64,000 nt of DNA from Prodigiosinella confusarubida (GCF_002847015.1 NZ_CP025085.1:3286001-3350000); one strand, 5' to 3'; counted from the first letter of the stretch, positions 1-8,870 are shown. Made by a program: numbers and translations. Notes: generated by a model from the sequence alone, not told the origin.

Positions 1-380
1 GCAACAGTGAAAATCCGCTTTTAGCGGAGTCCGCAAATAAATATCTCAGTGAACACAACAAAGCCAAAGAAACGCTGAATCTGCCACAAAGCAACCCCAT
101 TACCGATGCGCAATCCGCTGTATCGTCCGGGAATGTGAGTGCCGACGCCGGGAATACGCTGGGCAACGCGACAGAAAACCGCAATTACACCGCGCTGGCA
201 CCCGTGAATAACAGAAGCTATACCGACAGCAGTGTCATCAATAACAACGTACAGGTAACCGTGCCGGAAGGTTCCTATCGCGAGCAGATAAAACAGTACA
301 TCGACGACGCGCTGAATAAACAAGCTCAGGAACATCAGAATCGCCAGTTGAATTATATGACCGCCGACGCCCTTAATTAA
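1..380 (+). CDS. P2-type phage tail tape measure protein, C-terminal part
   Basis: The reading frame is open from base 3 to the TAA at 378-380, so only the C-terminal ~125 residues are in the window. They are polar and low-complexity, rich in Asn, Ala and Ser, and end in a short helical segment (YREQIKQYIDDALNKQ). That composition fits the tail of a tape measure protein. The identity rests mainly on position: in P2-type tail clusters gpT lies directly upstream of gpU and gpD, which follow here. The internal ATG at 135 is not the true start. The gene belongs to a prophage or tailocin whose other genes lie to the left. Confidence 0.6.
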   Translation, partial: NSENPLLAESANKYLSEHNKAKETLNLPQSNPITDAQSAVSSGNVSADAGNTLGNATENRNYTALAPVNNRSYTDSSVINNNVQVTVPEGSYREQIKQYIDDALNKQAQEHQNRQLNYMTADALN

Positions 381-393
381 GGAATTATTGCTC

Positions 394-888
394 ATGATGT
401 TAACCCTAGGACTATTTGTTTTTCACCTCCGGACCCTGCCCTATTCGACCTTGAAGCGAGATGTGAGTTATCGCTGGAAAGGAAACGAACGAATTGGATT
501 ACGTAATGCTTATCAATATCTTGGGAAAGGAGATGAATCGATAACTCTTGCCGGCACGTTAATGCCCGAGGTTTCTGGCATTACCAGCAGATTATCGATG
601 GCAGCCTTGGAATATATGGCAGCGTCAGGTCGGTCCTGGCCGCTGATTGAAGGTAGCGGCACCATTTACGGCATGTTTGTCGTCGAAAGCTTTAACTATA
701 CCGGCTCTCAACTCTTTTCAGACGGCAGTGCCCGCAGCATCGCATTCACCCTGACGCTCAAGCGTATTGATGAATCACTCATTTCAACATTTGGCGATCT
801 TTACGACCAGGCAACGCAGTTATACAACGACAAGGTCGCCCCCGCATTGTCTGAGGCGACGAGTGCTATTGGAGGATTGCTGTCGTGA
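394..888 (+). CDS. P2 gpU-like phage tail protein
   Basis: The product of about 164 residues resembles the P2 tail protein gpU family: an N-terminal PYSTLKRD segment, a middle RLSMAALEYMA helix and a C-terminal SIAFTLTLKRIDES strand. gpU helps complete the contractile tail. A good ribosome site (AAGGA at 379-383) favours ATG 394 or 397 over the TTG at 388. The stop overlaps the GTG start of the next gene by three bases, as in P2-type tail operons. It continues the tail cluster entering from the left edge. Confidence 0.8.
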   Translation: MMLTLGLFVFHLRTLPYSTLKRDVSYRWKGNERIGLRNAYQYLGKGDESITLAGTLMPEVSGITSRLSMAALEYMAASGRSWPLIEGSGTIYGMFVVESFNYTGSQLFSDGSARSIAFTLTLKRIDESLISTFGDLYDQATQLYNDKVAPALSEATSAIGGLLS

Positions 889-2078
889 TTACCAATAATC
901 GCATTGATATTGGCGCCCAAATGGCGCCAGATTTTCTGATCACGTTAATAAAAAACGAGACTGCCGCTTCATCGAGTACAACCAAGTTGCAACAGAACAG
1001 TGTCAACATCAGCCAGCGTCTAATCTCAATGAGTCTTGAAGATAATATTGGTTTTACGTCAGATAGCCTGACAATAACCCTGGATGACAGCGACGGGCAG
1101 TTACAGATGCCGCAGCGTGGAGAAAAGATAGCCGTCAGTATTGGCTGGAAAGGTCAATGGCTAACGCGGAAAGGGAGTTATATCGTCGATCAAATCACTT
1201 ATACCGGTGCCACAGATAAGATCACAGTGATGGCCCGCAGCGTGGATTTTCGTGGCACGTTTAATAGCCCGCGTAGTGATTCCTATCACGCGACGACACT
1301 TGGCGATATTGCCAAAACCATTGCTGAACGCAATGAACTGAGCGTTGCGATCGACACGTCATTGTCCCTGAAAACCATCGAGCATGTTGACCAATCAAAC
1401 GAATCGGATGTGAAATTCATCAGCCGGATAGCCCGTCAATATGGTGCCACGGTGACCCTTAAAAACGATGTGCTGATCCTATTTATCGCTGGTTACGGGA
1501 AATCGATTAGCGGTAAGTCACTGGCCACCGGGTTGATTGAACGCCGTGATGGCGATTCGCATAAACTCTCTATTGTGGACCGGAAATCGAAACCGGTGGT
1601 GATAGCAAAATGGCACGATTACAGAGACGCAAAAACACATTTCGTGAAGATTTCAACCAGGGAAGTTCAAACGACTGACCCCACCATTACACATCCCAAG
1701 GCACAATCAACGACCACCGCGCAACAAACGTCGGGGAACTTGCTATCCGGCGATCAACAAAACACCACCACACTGTCAAAAAGTTATGCAAATAAAGACG
1801 ACGCCACGCAGTCAGCTGTTAGCCAGTGGGCACAGCTTCAGCGCGAAGGCGTTCAATTCACACTTAGGCTTGCCAAAGGGATGGAAAAACTGATCCCCGG
1901 CATGTTAGTGAATATCAAGGGTTTCAAGCAGATCATTGATGATAGGCTCTGGAATATCAAAAAGTTGACGCACACCATTTCCAGCACGGGTTTTGTCACC
2001 GAAATGGAACTGGATGTGATGATGCTCGACCTGGAATACGATATTGAATACGGCATTGAGAATGAAAAAAAATCGTAG
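885..2078 (+). CDS. P2 gpD-like late control / tail hub protein
   Basis: A 397-residue protein of the phage late control gene D family, which forms the baseplate hub above the spike in P2-type contractile tails. It has the N-terminal segment (PDFLITLI) before a SMSLEDN/DSLTITLDD region, the LPQRGEKI-like strand around residues 70-80 (QMPQRGEKIAVSIGW), and a C-terminal GMLVNIKGF strand. The start is a GTG (885-887) preceded by GGAGG at 871-875 and overlapping the gpU stop. In P2 the D gene is the last tail gene before ogr, exactly as seen here. Confidence 0.88.
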   Translation: MITNNRIDIGAQMAPDFLITLIKNETAASSSTTKLQQNSVNISQRLISMSLEDNIGFTSDSLTITLDDSDGQLQMPQRGEKIAVSIGWKGQWLTRKGSYIVDQITYTGATDKITVMARSVDFRGTFNSPRSDSYHATTLGDIAKTIAERNELSVAIDTSLSLKTIEHVDQSNESDVKFISRIARQYGATVTLKNDVLILFIAGYGKSISGKSLATGLIERRDGDSHKLSIVDRKSKPVVIAKWHDYRDAKTHFVKISTREVQTTDPTITHPKAQSTTTAQQTSGNLLSGDQQNTTTLSKSYANKDDATQSAVSQWAQLQREGVQFTLRLAKGMEKLIPGMLVNIKGFKQIIDDRLWNIKKLTHTISSTGFVTEMELDVMMLDLEYDIEYGIENEKKS

Positions 2079-2080
2079 GG

Positions 2081-2112
2081 CGAATTTGCAAACTTTTAAG
2101 TTTGCAAATTCG
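2081..2112. repeat. perfect 15-bp inverted repeat between gpD and ogr
   Basis: CGAATTTGCAAACTT, a 2-base TT loop, then its exact reverse complement. It starts 3 bases after the gpD stop codon. There is no T-run after it, so it is not a classical intrinsic terminator. It may be an RNA hairpin that separates tail-operon from ogr expression, or a protein-binding site. The perfection of both arms is direct observation; the role is unknown. Confidence 0.75.
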
Positions 2113-2176
2113 AATTTAATGCTACAATGAACCTGTAACGTACTTGATTAACCCGAACATATAAGGTGATTTCAAA

Positions 2177-2392
2177 ATGATGCATTGTCCATTGTGCCGC
2201 CACGCCGCCCATGCCCGTTCCAGTCGCTATCTTTCAGAAAATACGAAAGAACGTTATCACCAGTGTACTAATGTGAATTGTGGTCATACATTCGTGACGA
2301 TGGAAGCGGTTACGCGTTCCATTATGGTTCCGGGAAAAACCGAACCCGTTGAAGAACAGCGCAGCGATAAATCCAATACTCTCAGTGTCTGA
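2177..2392 (+). CDS. ogr: Ogr/Delta-type zinc-finger late gene activator
   Basis: A 71-residue protein with the Ogr/Delta zinc-finger pattern: CPLC near the N-terminus (residues 4-7) and a second Cys pair in CTNVNCGHTF (about residues 35-44). P2 Ogr activates late promoters through the RNA polymerase alpha subunit. It sits right after gpD, as in P2. It is followed by a strong terminator and then by chromosomal genes, so this is the right end of the tail cluster. No integrase or attachment site follows, which suits a decayed prophage or a domesticated tailocin rather than an intact phage. Confidence 0.88.
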   Translation: MMHCPLCRHAAHARSSRYLSENTKERYHQCTNVNCGHTFVTMEAVTRSIMVPGKTEPVEEQRSDKSNTLSV

Positions 2393-2427
2393 GTTTCTTT
2401 AGTCTCCTCTCCTTCTCTGTCCGTCTT

Positions 2428-2451
2428 CCCCACCGCCCGGTGGGGTTTTTT
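2428..2451 (+). terminator. intrinsic terminator after ogr
   Basis: CCCCACC-GCC-GGTGGGG style hairpin followed by a run of six T, about 36 bases after the ogr stop. It closes the tail operon. The following stretch to 2704 shows no gene; it probably holds the guaD promoter. Confidence 0.8.
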
Positions 2452-2773
2452 GATCATATCACCGCGCGCGTAATCATTGCCTGCCCCTCGTGATACCCCC
2501 GTTATATTAGAAAAACTTATTATTGACGCACAATCACCTGTGCTTTTAATATCAGTTTGCTTTTACTGATTTTCAGTCACTTGCCGTGCCAACACGTTCG
2601 GATAAACCGTTGAGCGCGGTAAGCAGATAAACCTTCATGACGATGGTGTTACTTCCCGCCTGCACTATCAAAAATCAGACTTTATTTCCATTTCATAAAC
2701 TCTGATGTCAGGATTGATTTTTATGGACAAATTTCTTCGTTACACACTTGTAATTCTATTTATGGGGATATGC

Positions 2774-4081
2774 ATGACTGCTGAGGCCGACACCCAGGCA
2801 TACCGTGCCAGCGTGTTATATTTTGTCGCCGACCCGCAGCACGATGCACAGGCGACTCATTTCCTTGAAGATGGTTTACTGGTTATCCGCGACGGTAAAG
2901 TCGTTGAAGCCATTGATTACACCAGCGTACCGACTGCTCGCCTGAAGAGACTTCCCATCACCGATTATCGCGGCAAACTACTCTTGCCCGGATTCATTGA
3001 TACGCATATCCATTTTCCACAAACAGAAATGATTGCGTCTTATGGTGAACAATTGCTGGCGTGGCTCAATACCTATACTTTCCCTACCGAACGCAAGTTT
3101 GCTAACGCAGACTATGCCCGGCAGCGTGCTGATTTTTTTATTCAGGAGCTACTGCGTAACGGCACCACCACCGCGATGGTGTTCGCCACGGTGTATCCAC
3201 AATCGGTTGATGCCCTGTTCAACGCGGCGGCCCAAAAAAATATGCGGCTGATTACAGGTAAAGTAATGATGGACCGCAACGCGCCCGATTATTTGCGCGA
3301 TACGGCGCAGCAAAGCTATGAGGACAGTAAGGCGCTGATCAAAAAATGGCATCACCATGGGCGGCTGCTGTATGCGGTGACGCCACGCTTCGCGCCCACA
3401 TCAACGCCGGAGCAGTTGGCGCTGGCGGGTCGTCTGCTTAAAGAATTCCCGGATGTCTATTTGCAAACGCATCTTAGCGAAAACAAAAATGAAATTGCCT
3501 GGGTAGAATCGCTGTTTCCGGAAAGAAAAAATTATCTGGATGTCTATGCACACTATGGTCTGACCGGGTCTCATTCCGTATTTGCCCATGCAGTTCATCT
3601 GGATAGCGATGAAATCCATACGCTATCTGCCAGTCACTCTGCCGTAGCATTTTGCCCAACCTCAAATCTGTTTCTGGGCAGTGGTCTGTTCCGGCTGCGT
3701 CCGCTGAAAAACGCCGGTATCCGCGTCGGTATGGGAACCGATGTCGGCGCAGGAACCAGTTTTTCACTGTTGCAGACACTGAATGAAGGCTACAAAGTGC
3801 AGCAATTACAAGGCGAAAAACTGTCAGCGCGCGAAGGGTTATATCAGGCGACATTGGGTGGTGCCACGGCATTATCACTGGATGATAAAATAGGGAATTT
3901 CCTGCCCGGTAAAGAAGCGGATTTTGTGGTATTGGACTGGGCCGCCACACCGTTACAACAGTTGCGGCAGAGTCAGGCCCACTCGCTGGATGAAAAGCTA
4001 TTTGCCTTGATGATGCAAGGTGATGATCGCAACATTCTGGCGACCTATGTCAACGGCACTCGCGTCTACTCGCGCTTATAG
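2774..4081 (+). CDS. guaD: guanine deaminase
   Basis: Hydrolytic deamination of guanine to xanthine (amidohydrolase superfamily, Zn-dependent). From the ATG at 2774 the protein is 435 residues, close to E. coli GuaD (439), and aligns with it end to end. The metal site is visible: DTHIHFPQ (His78, His80), HLSE, FAHAVHL and MGTDVGAGTS, plus the LLPGF and NFLPGKEADFVV strands. An upstream in-frame ATG at 2705 or 2723 would add a hydrophobic leader resembling a signal peptide (see findings). ATG 2774 is preferred because it has GGGGA at 2764-2768 and matches the family start. The gene is monocistronic with a strong terminator. Confidence 0.9.
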   Translation: MTAEADTQAYRASVLYFVADPQHDAQATHFLEDGLLVIRDGKVVEAIDYTSVPTARLKRLPITDYRGKLLLPGFIDTHIHFPQTEMIASYGEQLLAWLNTYTFPTERKFANADYARQRADFFIQELLRNGTTTAMVFATVYPQSVDALFNAAAQKNMRLITGKVMMDRNAPDYLRDTAQQSYEDSKALIKKWHHHGRLLYAVTPRFAPTSTPEQLALAGRLLKEFPDVYLQTHLSENKNEIAWVESLFPERKNYLDVYAHYGLTGSHSVFAHAVHLDSDEIHTLSASHSAVAFCPTSNLFLGSGLFRLRPLKNAGIRVGMGTDVGAGTSFSLLQTLNEGYKVQQLQGEKLSAREGLYQATLGGATALSLDDKIGNFLPGKEADFVVLDWAATPLQQLRQSQAHSLDEKLFALMMQGDDRNILATYVNGTRVYSRL

Positions 4082-4084
4082 TGC

Positions 4085-4117
4085 GAAAAACCGGGTACGG
4101 CGGGTACCCGGTTTTTC
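4085..4117 (+). terminator. intrinsic terminator after guaD
   Basis: A long hairpin, AAAAACCGGGTAC-GGCG-GGTACCCGGTTTTT, three bases after the guaD stop. The A and T runs flank the stem, so it may work on both strands. The next ~200 bases to the cyclase gene show no further gene. Confidence 0.88.
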
Positions 4118-4318
4118 TACGATCCCCGGCAAGCTGTCGCTACCGCCATTTAGCAGCATAAATTCCTGGTAATCCGCCCGGCCACCGCTTTCCTGCATCT
4201 AAAGATATAGTAGTTATAATTATGTCATCACTATCGCATGGCCGGCTATCCCATGCTTTTCAACTCCACAGGAAGGAGAATTAACAATCCACAACAACTC
4301 AATATATAAGGCATAAAC

Positions 4319-6088
4319 ATGACGCCTCTTGGACCTGACAGTACTGAGGAACAGCGGAGCACTCTTCTGCGAATGATGAATATTCTTGATGCGCAACCGA
4401 TCGAAGAAATGGAACACATCACGCGCATTGCCCAGTCCTTTTTTCAGGTCAGTAATATAGTAATTTCGTTGCTGGATACCAAACGGCAGTGGTTTTTACC
4501 GCGCCAGAATCCGCCCAGGTCGGAGGCACTGCTGATTGCCAACGATTCACATGAAGACGCGCATTTTTACAACGATCCGACAGTGACCGATGAAAAACAC
4601 ATCCAGTTTCATGCCTGCTATCCATTGTGCTCTGTTCACGGTATCTCGTTAGGCACACTCTGTTTGTATCACAATAAACCGAGAGCATTTACCACTACAC
4701 AACTTGAGCAGTTAGGTGCCCTGGCATATATGATACAAACCTGCCTGCAGAAAATGGAGATAGAAGCCGAGTCAGCAATCACACATGATATGCTGCGCAA
4801 AACCAACTATATCAACACGCAGATTTTCTCACGATCCGCCATCGGACTGGTGCTGATGTCACTGGACAAGCGGCCTTTAAAAGTCAATCCGGCCATATGC
4901 ACCATGCTGGGTTATAGCGAAAAGCAGTTATTAAACACAGCGATGAAAGATATTACTTTCCAGGATGATTTATCGATATCAAATGCGTTGTATGGCCAAA
5001 TACTGCGGGATGATGAGCATCATGGGGTGATCCAGAAACGGTATATCACCGCTGATGGCTCTCTGTTATGGGCAATGGTATCAATTTCCATGTTGTACAA
5101 CCCGGATGGTAGCCAATATGGACTACTGCTGGCGATCAGTGATATCAGCGAGCAGAAAGACGCTGAATCAGCACTCATCACCTTAAGTCATGACCTGGAA
5201 CAACACGTTGAACAACGCACCCAAGAACTGCAACGCAGTCACAACTTTATTCAGGATATTACCGACCATATTCCGGCGATGATCTCCTGCATTAGCCCAG
5301 ACAATACCTTTACCTTTGCTAACCGCCATCTGCGTTCACTATTGGGATACAGTGACAATAGTTTTTATCATCTGGATATCCGCGGTATTATACATCCGGA
5401 TATCGTAAATCTCTTTATCAGGAAACTGGAAGAGTCACGTCAGCAACACAAACCGATATTTTTTGACCATTCCATTGATATTCCTCCGAAAAAGAAAATC
5501 ACGCTCCATACTGAAATGGTCCCGGCCAAATCGCCGGAAGATGGTACCTACGTGCTTTCCACGGATATTACTAAGCTGACATCACTGCGCGATCAGCTTG
5601 AGTTTGAAGCCAATCACGACCATCTGACCGGGCTACCCAATCGACGAGCGATAATTGCCTATCTGACCCATCTCGCCGGGAAACAACGCCACAGAGGTTT
5701 GGCTCTGCTGTTTTTCGATATTGATAACCTCAAATATTATAATGACCACTACGATCATGATTTTGGTGATCGGGTTATCAAGGCTTTTGCCCGTATTCTA
5801 CGCAAACACACTCGCTCCGATGATCTGATTGGTCGATTATCCGGTGACGAATTTGTAATGATCGTCCATGAGAAAAAGAATCTGATTAAAGAGGTGGATG
5901 CCATTAGCAGGAAACTGAAGTTCTATATTGAAAGACCCATACTGATCAAAGGGGAAACCCTGTCTTTGTCAGCCAGTATGGGAAATACCCTGTTGAGCAA
6001 AGATGTCAAATTAGATGTAAGTGAATTTATTCGTCAGGCTGATGCCGCGATGTATCATGTTAAACGGAATAGAAGCCGGAAGGCCTGA
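4319..6088 (+). CDS. GAF-PAS-PAS-GGDEF diguanylate cyclase
   Basis: A 589-residue soluble sensor cyclase that should make c-di-GMP from two GTP. The N-terminus (about 20-150) is GAF-like (IVISLLDTKRQWFLP, CSVHGISLGTLCLY). Two PAS regions follow (about 170-285 and 310-415) joined by a coiled-coil segment (about 285-305). A GGDEF domain fills the rest. The active-site loop is SGDEF (residues 508-512), a variant common in active enzymes, and an RxxD inhibitory site (RSDD) lies five residues upstream. No membrane segment or EAL domain is seen. The ligands of the GAF and PAS domains cannot be told from sequence. It stands alone, upstream of and convergent with the phosphatase gene. Confidence 0.88.
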   Translation: MTPLGPDSTEEQRSTLLRMMNILDAQPIEEMEHITRIAQSFFQVSNIVISLLDTKRQWFLPRQNPPRSEALLIANDSHEDAHFYNDPTVTDEKHIQFHACYPLCSVHGISLGTLCLYHNKPRAFTTTQLEQLGALAYMIQTCLQKMEIEAESAITHDMLRKTNYINTQIFSRSAIGLVLMSLDKRPLKVNPAICTMLGYSEKQLLNTAMKDITFQDDLSISNALYGQILRDDEHHGVIQKRYITADGSLLWAMVSISMLYNPDGSQYGLLLAISDISEQKDAESALITLSHDLEQHVEQRTQELQRSHNFIQDITDHIPAMISCISPDNTFTFANRHLRSLLGYSDNSFYHLDIRGIIHPDIVNLFIRKLEESRQQHKPIFFDHSIDIPPKKKITLHTEMVPAKSPEDGTYVLSTDITKLTSLRDQLEFEANHDHLTGLPNRRAIIAYLTHLAGKQRHRGLALLFFDIDNLKYYNDHYDHDFGDRVIKAFARILRKHTRSDDLIGRLSGDEFVMIVHEKKNLIKEVDAISRKLKFYIERPILIKGETLSLSASMGNTLLSKDVKLDVSEFIRQADAAMYHVKRNRSRKA

Positions 6089-6129
6089 ACAAAACGGTGT
6101 CATTCTCACCAAAAAGTTTACTGCTGGCT

Positions 6130-6783
6130 TCATTGAAGCTGAATCAGGGTTAATTTTTTGGAAAAAAACGCCCCGGTGTCGATGTAATACTGATTCCAAA
6201 AGGTTTCAGGTTTATTGGTCGGCGTGTGGCCGAAAATGAACAAATCGGCCCCGGTTATCGGACCGCCAATCTTGTTCATCGCGTTACTGATACGCTTCCT
6301 GTTCCAGAGAACCTGGTTCAGATCGATAGTTTGTTCAAACGCATAGACGTCCGACGGATAATCCGCGTGAGCGATCACCGTCACGCTTCCACCCGCATTA
6401 ACCTCAATGACATAGGGTAATTGAGCCGCGTTCACCAACAACGCGTTGACCAATAGCGCCTGATTATGCTCAAGACGAAAATACCAGCCACCCCCGTTAT
6501 ACACCCAGTTGGTGATGTTCCCGTCGTCGCGCAGACTGTCGATCGCCATTTGCTCATGATTGCCTCGCACAGCCCTGAACCATTTCTGATTAATCAGTTC
6601 AAGGCATTCCACACTCTGAGGACCGCGGTCTATCAGGTCACCAACCGAAATCAGCAAGTCCTGTCCGGTGTCGAAGCCAACGTCATCAAGTTTGCTCAGC
6701 AGCAACTGGTAGCAACCATGCAAATCACCTACAACATAGATGTGCGACCACGCTGAACCATCAATTCGTTGATAGATATCCAT
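6130..6783 (-). CDS. pphA: PphA-type serine/threonine protein phosphatase
   Basis: A 217-residue metallophosphatase of the PPP family. All signature motifs are present near the N-terminus: GDLHG, GDLIDRGP and RGNHE, with later metal-ligand His in IAHADY and FGHTPT. E. coli PphA (about 218 residues) is a misfolding-responsive phosphatase acting on phosphoproteins. In E. coli pphA is next to the ryeA/sdsR locus and yebY. Here it is the left boundary of about 20 kb of inserted accessory DNA, with sdsR at 26.5 kb on the far side. The 363 bases upstream are AT-rich and contain a palindromic repeat (6985-7108). Confidence 0.88.
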   Translation of the reverse strand: MDIYQRIDGSAWSHIYVVGDLHGCYQLLLSKLDDVGFDTGQDLLISVGDLIDRGPQSVECLELINQKWFRAVRGNHEQMAIDSLRDDGNITNWVYNGGGWYFRLEHNQALLVNALLVNAAQLPYVIEVNAGGSVTVIAHADYPSDVYAFEQTIDLNQVLWNRKRISNAMNKIGGPITGADLFIFGHTPTNKPETFWNQYYIDTGAFFSKKLTLIQLQ

Positions 6784-6984
6784 TGCCGTTGCCCCGCAAA
6801 ACAGAGTGATAAATTAAAAAGACAGAGAACATGCATTACATCATTATAATAATGATTAATTATTTCGCTTGTATCTGTCCGTTTTATATCATATTTATAT
6901 TCTATCGTTTTACACCGCTTCACGACGAAATAGTGATTTTGACCCTTTCAATATTGTTATCTACAGTTAAAACGTTAGCTATAT

Positions 6985-7108
6985 ATACCCGATAGAATTC
7001 AATATGCAGGAAAGTGACACGCCTATAGGTACTGCCGCACTTACCTAAGTAAGTGATTCAGATAAATAATGGCACTGACATATTCGCCATTTAAAAAATA
7101 TCGGGTAT
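6985..7108. repeat. degenerate copy of a ~125-bp palindromic intergenic repeat
   Basis: The ends are a perfect 10-bp inverted repeat (ATACCCGATA at 6985 and TATCGGGTAT at 7099-7108). The middle carries the family motif ACCTAAGTAAGTGATTC, also found as CTCAGGTAAGTGATTCGGGT in the copy at 23155. The interior is diverged. Other copies are at 23155, 28007 and 33751. These look like non-autonomous palindromic elements of the kind common in enterobacterial intergenic DNA. Confidence 0.65.
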
Positions 7109-7147
7109 CTCACTTAATGTAATATTCACGATACAGGAACAAATATA

Positions 7148-7552
7148 ATGCAGAGAAAAATCACTCCGCGGTGTTGCGGTGTCGCTACCACTTCAGCATT
7201 ACTCGTGTTACTCGTCACCTCCGCTAGTGCGTTAGCCGCTAATGTCAGCGGCACACTCACCAATTACAAGGGCAGCGGCACGAATTTTACCTATGTCGAA
7301 CAAAAGTACGGCGGTGCTGGTGCGGGTCCTCGTGGTATCCGCATTATGTCGGGCACCCGTGACCAGACGTATAAATTCAGCCCTAATCCGCATGATGATC
7401 GCTGGTATAACAAGAATCAGACGGCATTCTACAAGCAAGCTGCTGAAGCATTGGCCGACGCCTACCTGGCCAAGACGACCAATCCCATGTTCCCAAGATA
7501 TGGTTTTAAATCCACCATTGGTAACGTTGAGTATACTTATAATCAGCCATAA
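7148..7552 (+). CDS. secreted protein of unknown function
   Basis: 134 residues with a Sec signal peptide: basic start (MQRKITPR), a hydrophobic core (TTSALLVLLVTSASA) and a likely cut after ALA near residue 30. The mature part (~104 residues) is rich in Gly, Tyr, Asn and Thr with no Cys, and contains GGAGAGPRGIRI and a Tyr-rich C-terminus. I do not recognise a family. It is monocistronic in the accessory region; an imperfect hairpin follows at about 7580-7602 without a T-run. It may act in the periplasm or outside the cell. Confidence 0.7.
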   Translation: MQRKITPRCCGVATTSALLVLLVTSASALAANVSGTLTNYKGSGTNFTYVEQKYGGAGAGPRGIRIMSGTRDQTYKFSPNPHDDRWYNKNQTAFYKQAAEALADAYLAKTTNPMFPRYGFKSTIGNVEYTYNQP

Positions 7553-7810
7553 TGTGGCTGGTAGCACAGCGACGGACTCGACGATTTATCATGATAATCG
7601 TCTGTCCATTCAGAGAATGGATTCTAATGATATTGTCGATGGCCTGTAAATATTGAGCATTTATTTCAGGCCAGATAAAAACACCATACATTCACGCCGC
7701 GATATTAAATATCACCCGTATTGAAAGTACATTTCGTTTTAATAGACGCTATTCAGATACTGCAATCCGTATCATGTTATACTGAACATCCTTCTGTTGA
7801 GTACCCATTC

Positions 7811-8044
7811 ATGAAATCAGATGACACGCTAGACTGGTATCCAGCCCAGCTCCCCCCCGTTAAAATCATATTAGGCAATGCGGTGCTTGAGGTTTCAAAA
7901 CTCGGTCGCCCCATTAATACCAGAACGTTGCTTGAGTTTCTTCAGGTAACTCAGGAAAAACAAAAACGGCGTGATGACAAAATCGCCATGCAAACAGCCA
8001 TTGATGTACTTAGAGATAATCAGAGAATACATGGACGAATTTAA
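7811..8044 (+). CDS. YmgB/AriR-family biofilm and acid-resistance regulator-like protein
   Basis: A 77-residue protein from the ATG at 7811 (an in-frame ATG at 7721 would give 107). The central helix-turn-helix pair (ILGNAVLEVSKLGRPIN followed by LLEFLQVTQE) aligns with E. coli YmgB (VLGQAV...G..VN...I...L), with the same spacing to a C-terminal helix (AIDVLRDN). YmgB/AriR is a small dimeric regulator of biofilm and acid resistance. The match is from memory at modest identity, so the family call is likely and the function inferred. Confidence 0.6.
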   Translation: MKSDDTLDWYPAQLPPVKIILGNAVLEVSKLGRPINTRTLLEFLQVTQEKQKRRDDKIAMQTAIDVLRDNQRIHGRI

Positions 8045-8166
8045 TGATTAAAAACCGTCGCCACCGCCTGACCGGGACAACGGCTGGCTACAACAGTGTT
8101 ACACACCATGCCGGTTTTTTTTCACATGATGTTTGCCGGGGTGGCGTTTGTTACTGCCGGAAACGG

Positions 8167-8868
8167 TCAAATGTCGACGTTAAATAGCTTTCTGAAAGCC
8201 CGCTTGCCATCAGGGGTTATGGTTACTTCCCTGAAACCTGGTGTTTTGGTTAACCATCCCTTCTGCTCACAGGTAATGAAGAATGCCGCCCCCGCCGCCC
8301 CGCCGAGATGAAATCGTCTTTCACTCCAGTCGAGACAAGCGCAACACGCCTTACGCCGCGTTTTCGGATCAAGCACTACGCCCAATTTCTGAAACTGCAT
8401 ACTGCCAGTGGGTGTCATTGCGGCGCCATCAGGGGTAACCCAACCGTTATTCGCCATATAGTCGTAAATTCTTACAGCGATTTCTCCAGCCAGGTGATCA
8501 TAGCAAGTGCGGGCATGACGTATTTTTAGTGGCGCACGGGTTTTCGGTGGCGGAGTCCTTTTCCATGAAACGCCCATGATTGTTTCAACCAGTTCAGCAA
8601 TATCACATCCGGCAAGGCGATAATAACGATACCGCCCCTGGGATAAGCAAACTATCAATTTACGCTCCACGAGTCTGGCCAGGTGAGTGCTGGCGGTTGA
8701 AGAAGCGATATCAGCAACGGCACTCAGCTCGGTTGCCGTCCATGCGCGACCGTCCATCAGTGCGCACAGCATTTTTACGCGTGAAGCATCAGACAGGGCA
8801 GCGGCGATGGCTGCCACGGAAAGCTCCAGTGAGTCGTCATCTTCAATAGGTTCGCTATTTTTATGCAT
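8167..8868 (-). CDS. ArsR-family winged-helix regulator with C-terminal extension
   Basis: About 233 residues. The N-terminal ~100 form an ArsR-type wHTH (LSDASRVKMLCALM, ATELSAVADIASSTASTHLARLVERKLI, GRYRYYRL). The C-terminal half (RKACCACLDWSERRFHLGG and TPDGKRAFRKLF) is found in a subgroup of longer ArsR proteins; the Cys cluster CCAC could sense metal or redox state. The ATG at 8868 follows the ACT gene stop by two bases (TGAGCATG), so it is preferred over the overlapping upstream ATG at 8892. It is the last gene of a three-gene minus-strand operon. Confidence 0.8.
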   Translation of the reverse strand: MHKNSEPIEDDDSLELSVAAIAAALSDASRVKMLCALMDGRAWTATELSAVADIASSTASTHLARLVERKLIVCLSQGRYRYYRLAGCDIAELVETIMGVSWKRTPPPKTRAPLKIRHARTCYDHLAGEIAVRIYDYMANNGWVTPDGAAMTPTGSMQFQKLGVVLDPKTRRKACCACLDWSERRFHLGGAAGAAFFITCEQKGWLTKTPGFREVTITPDGKRAFRKLFNVDI

Positions 8869-8870
8869 GC

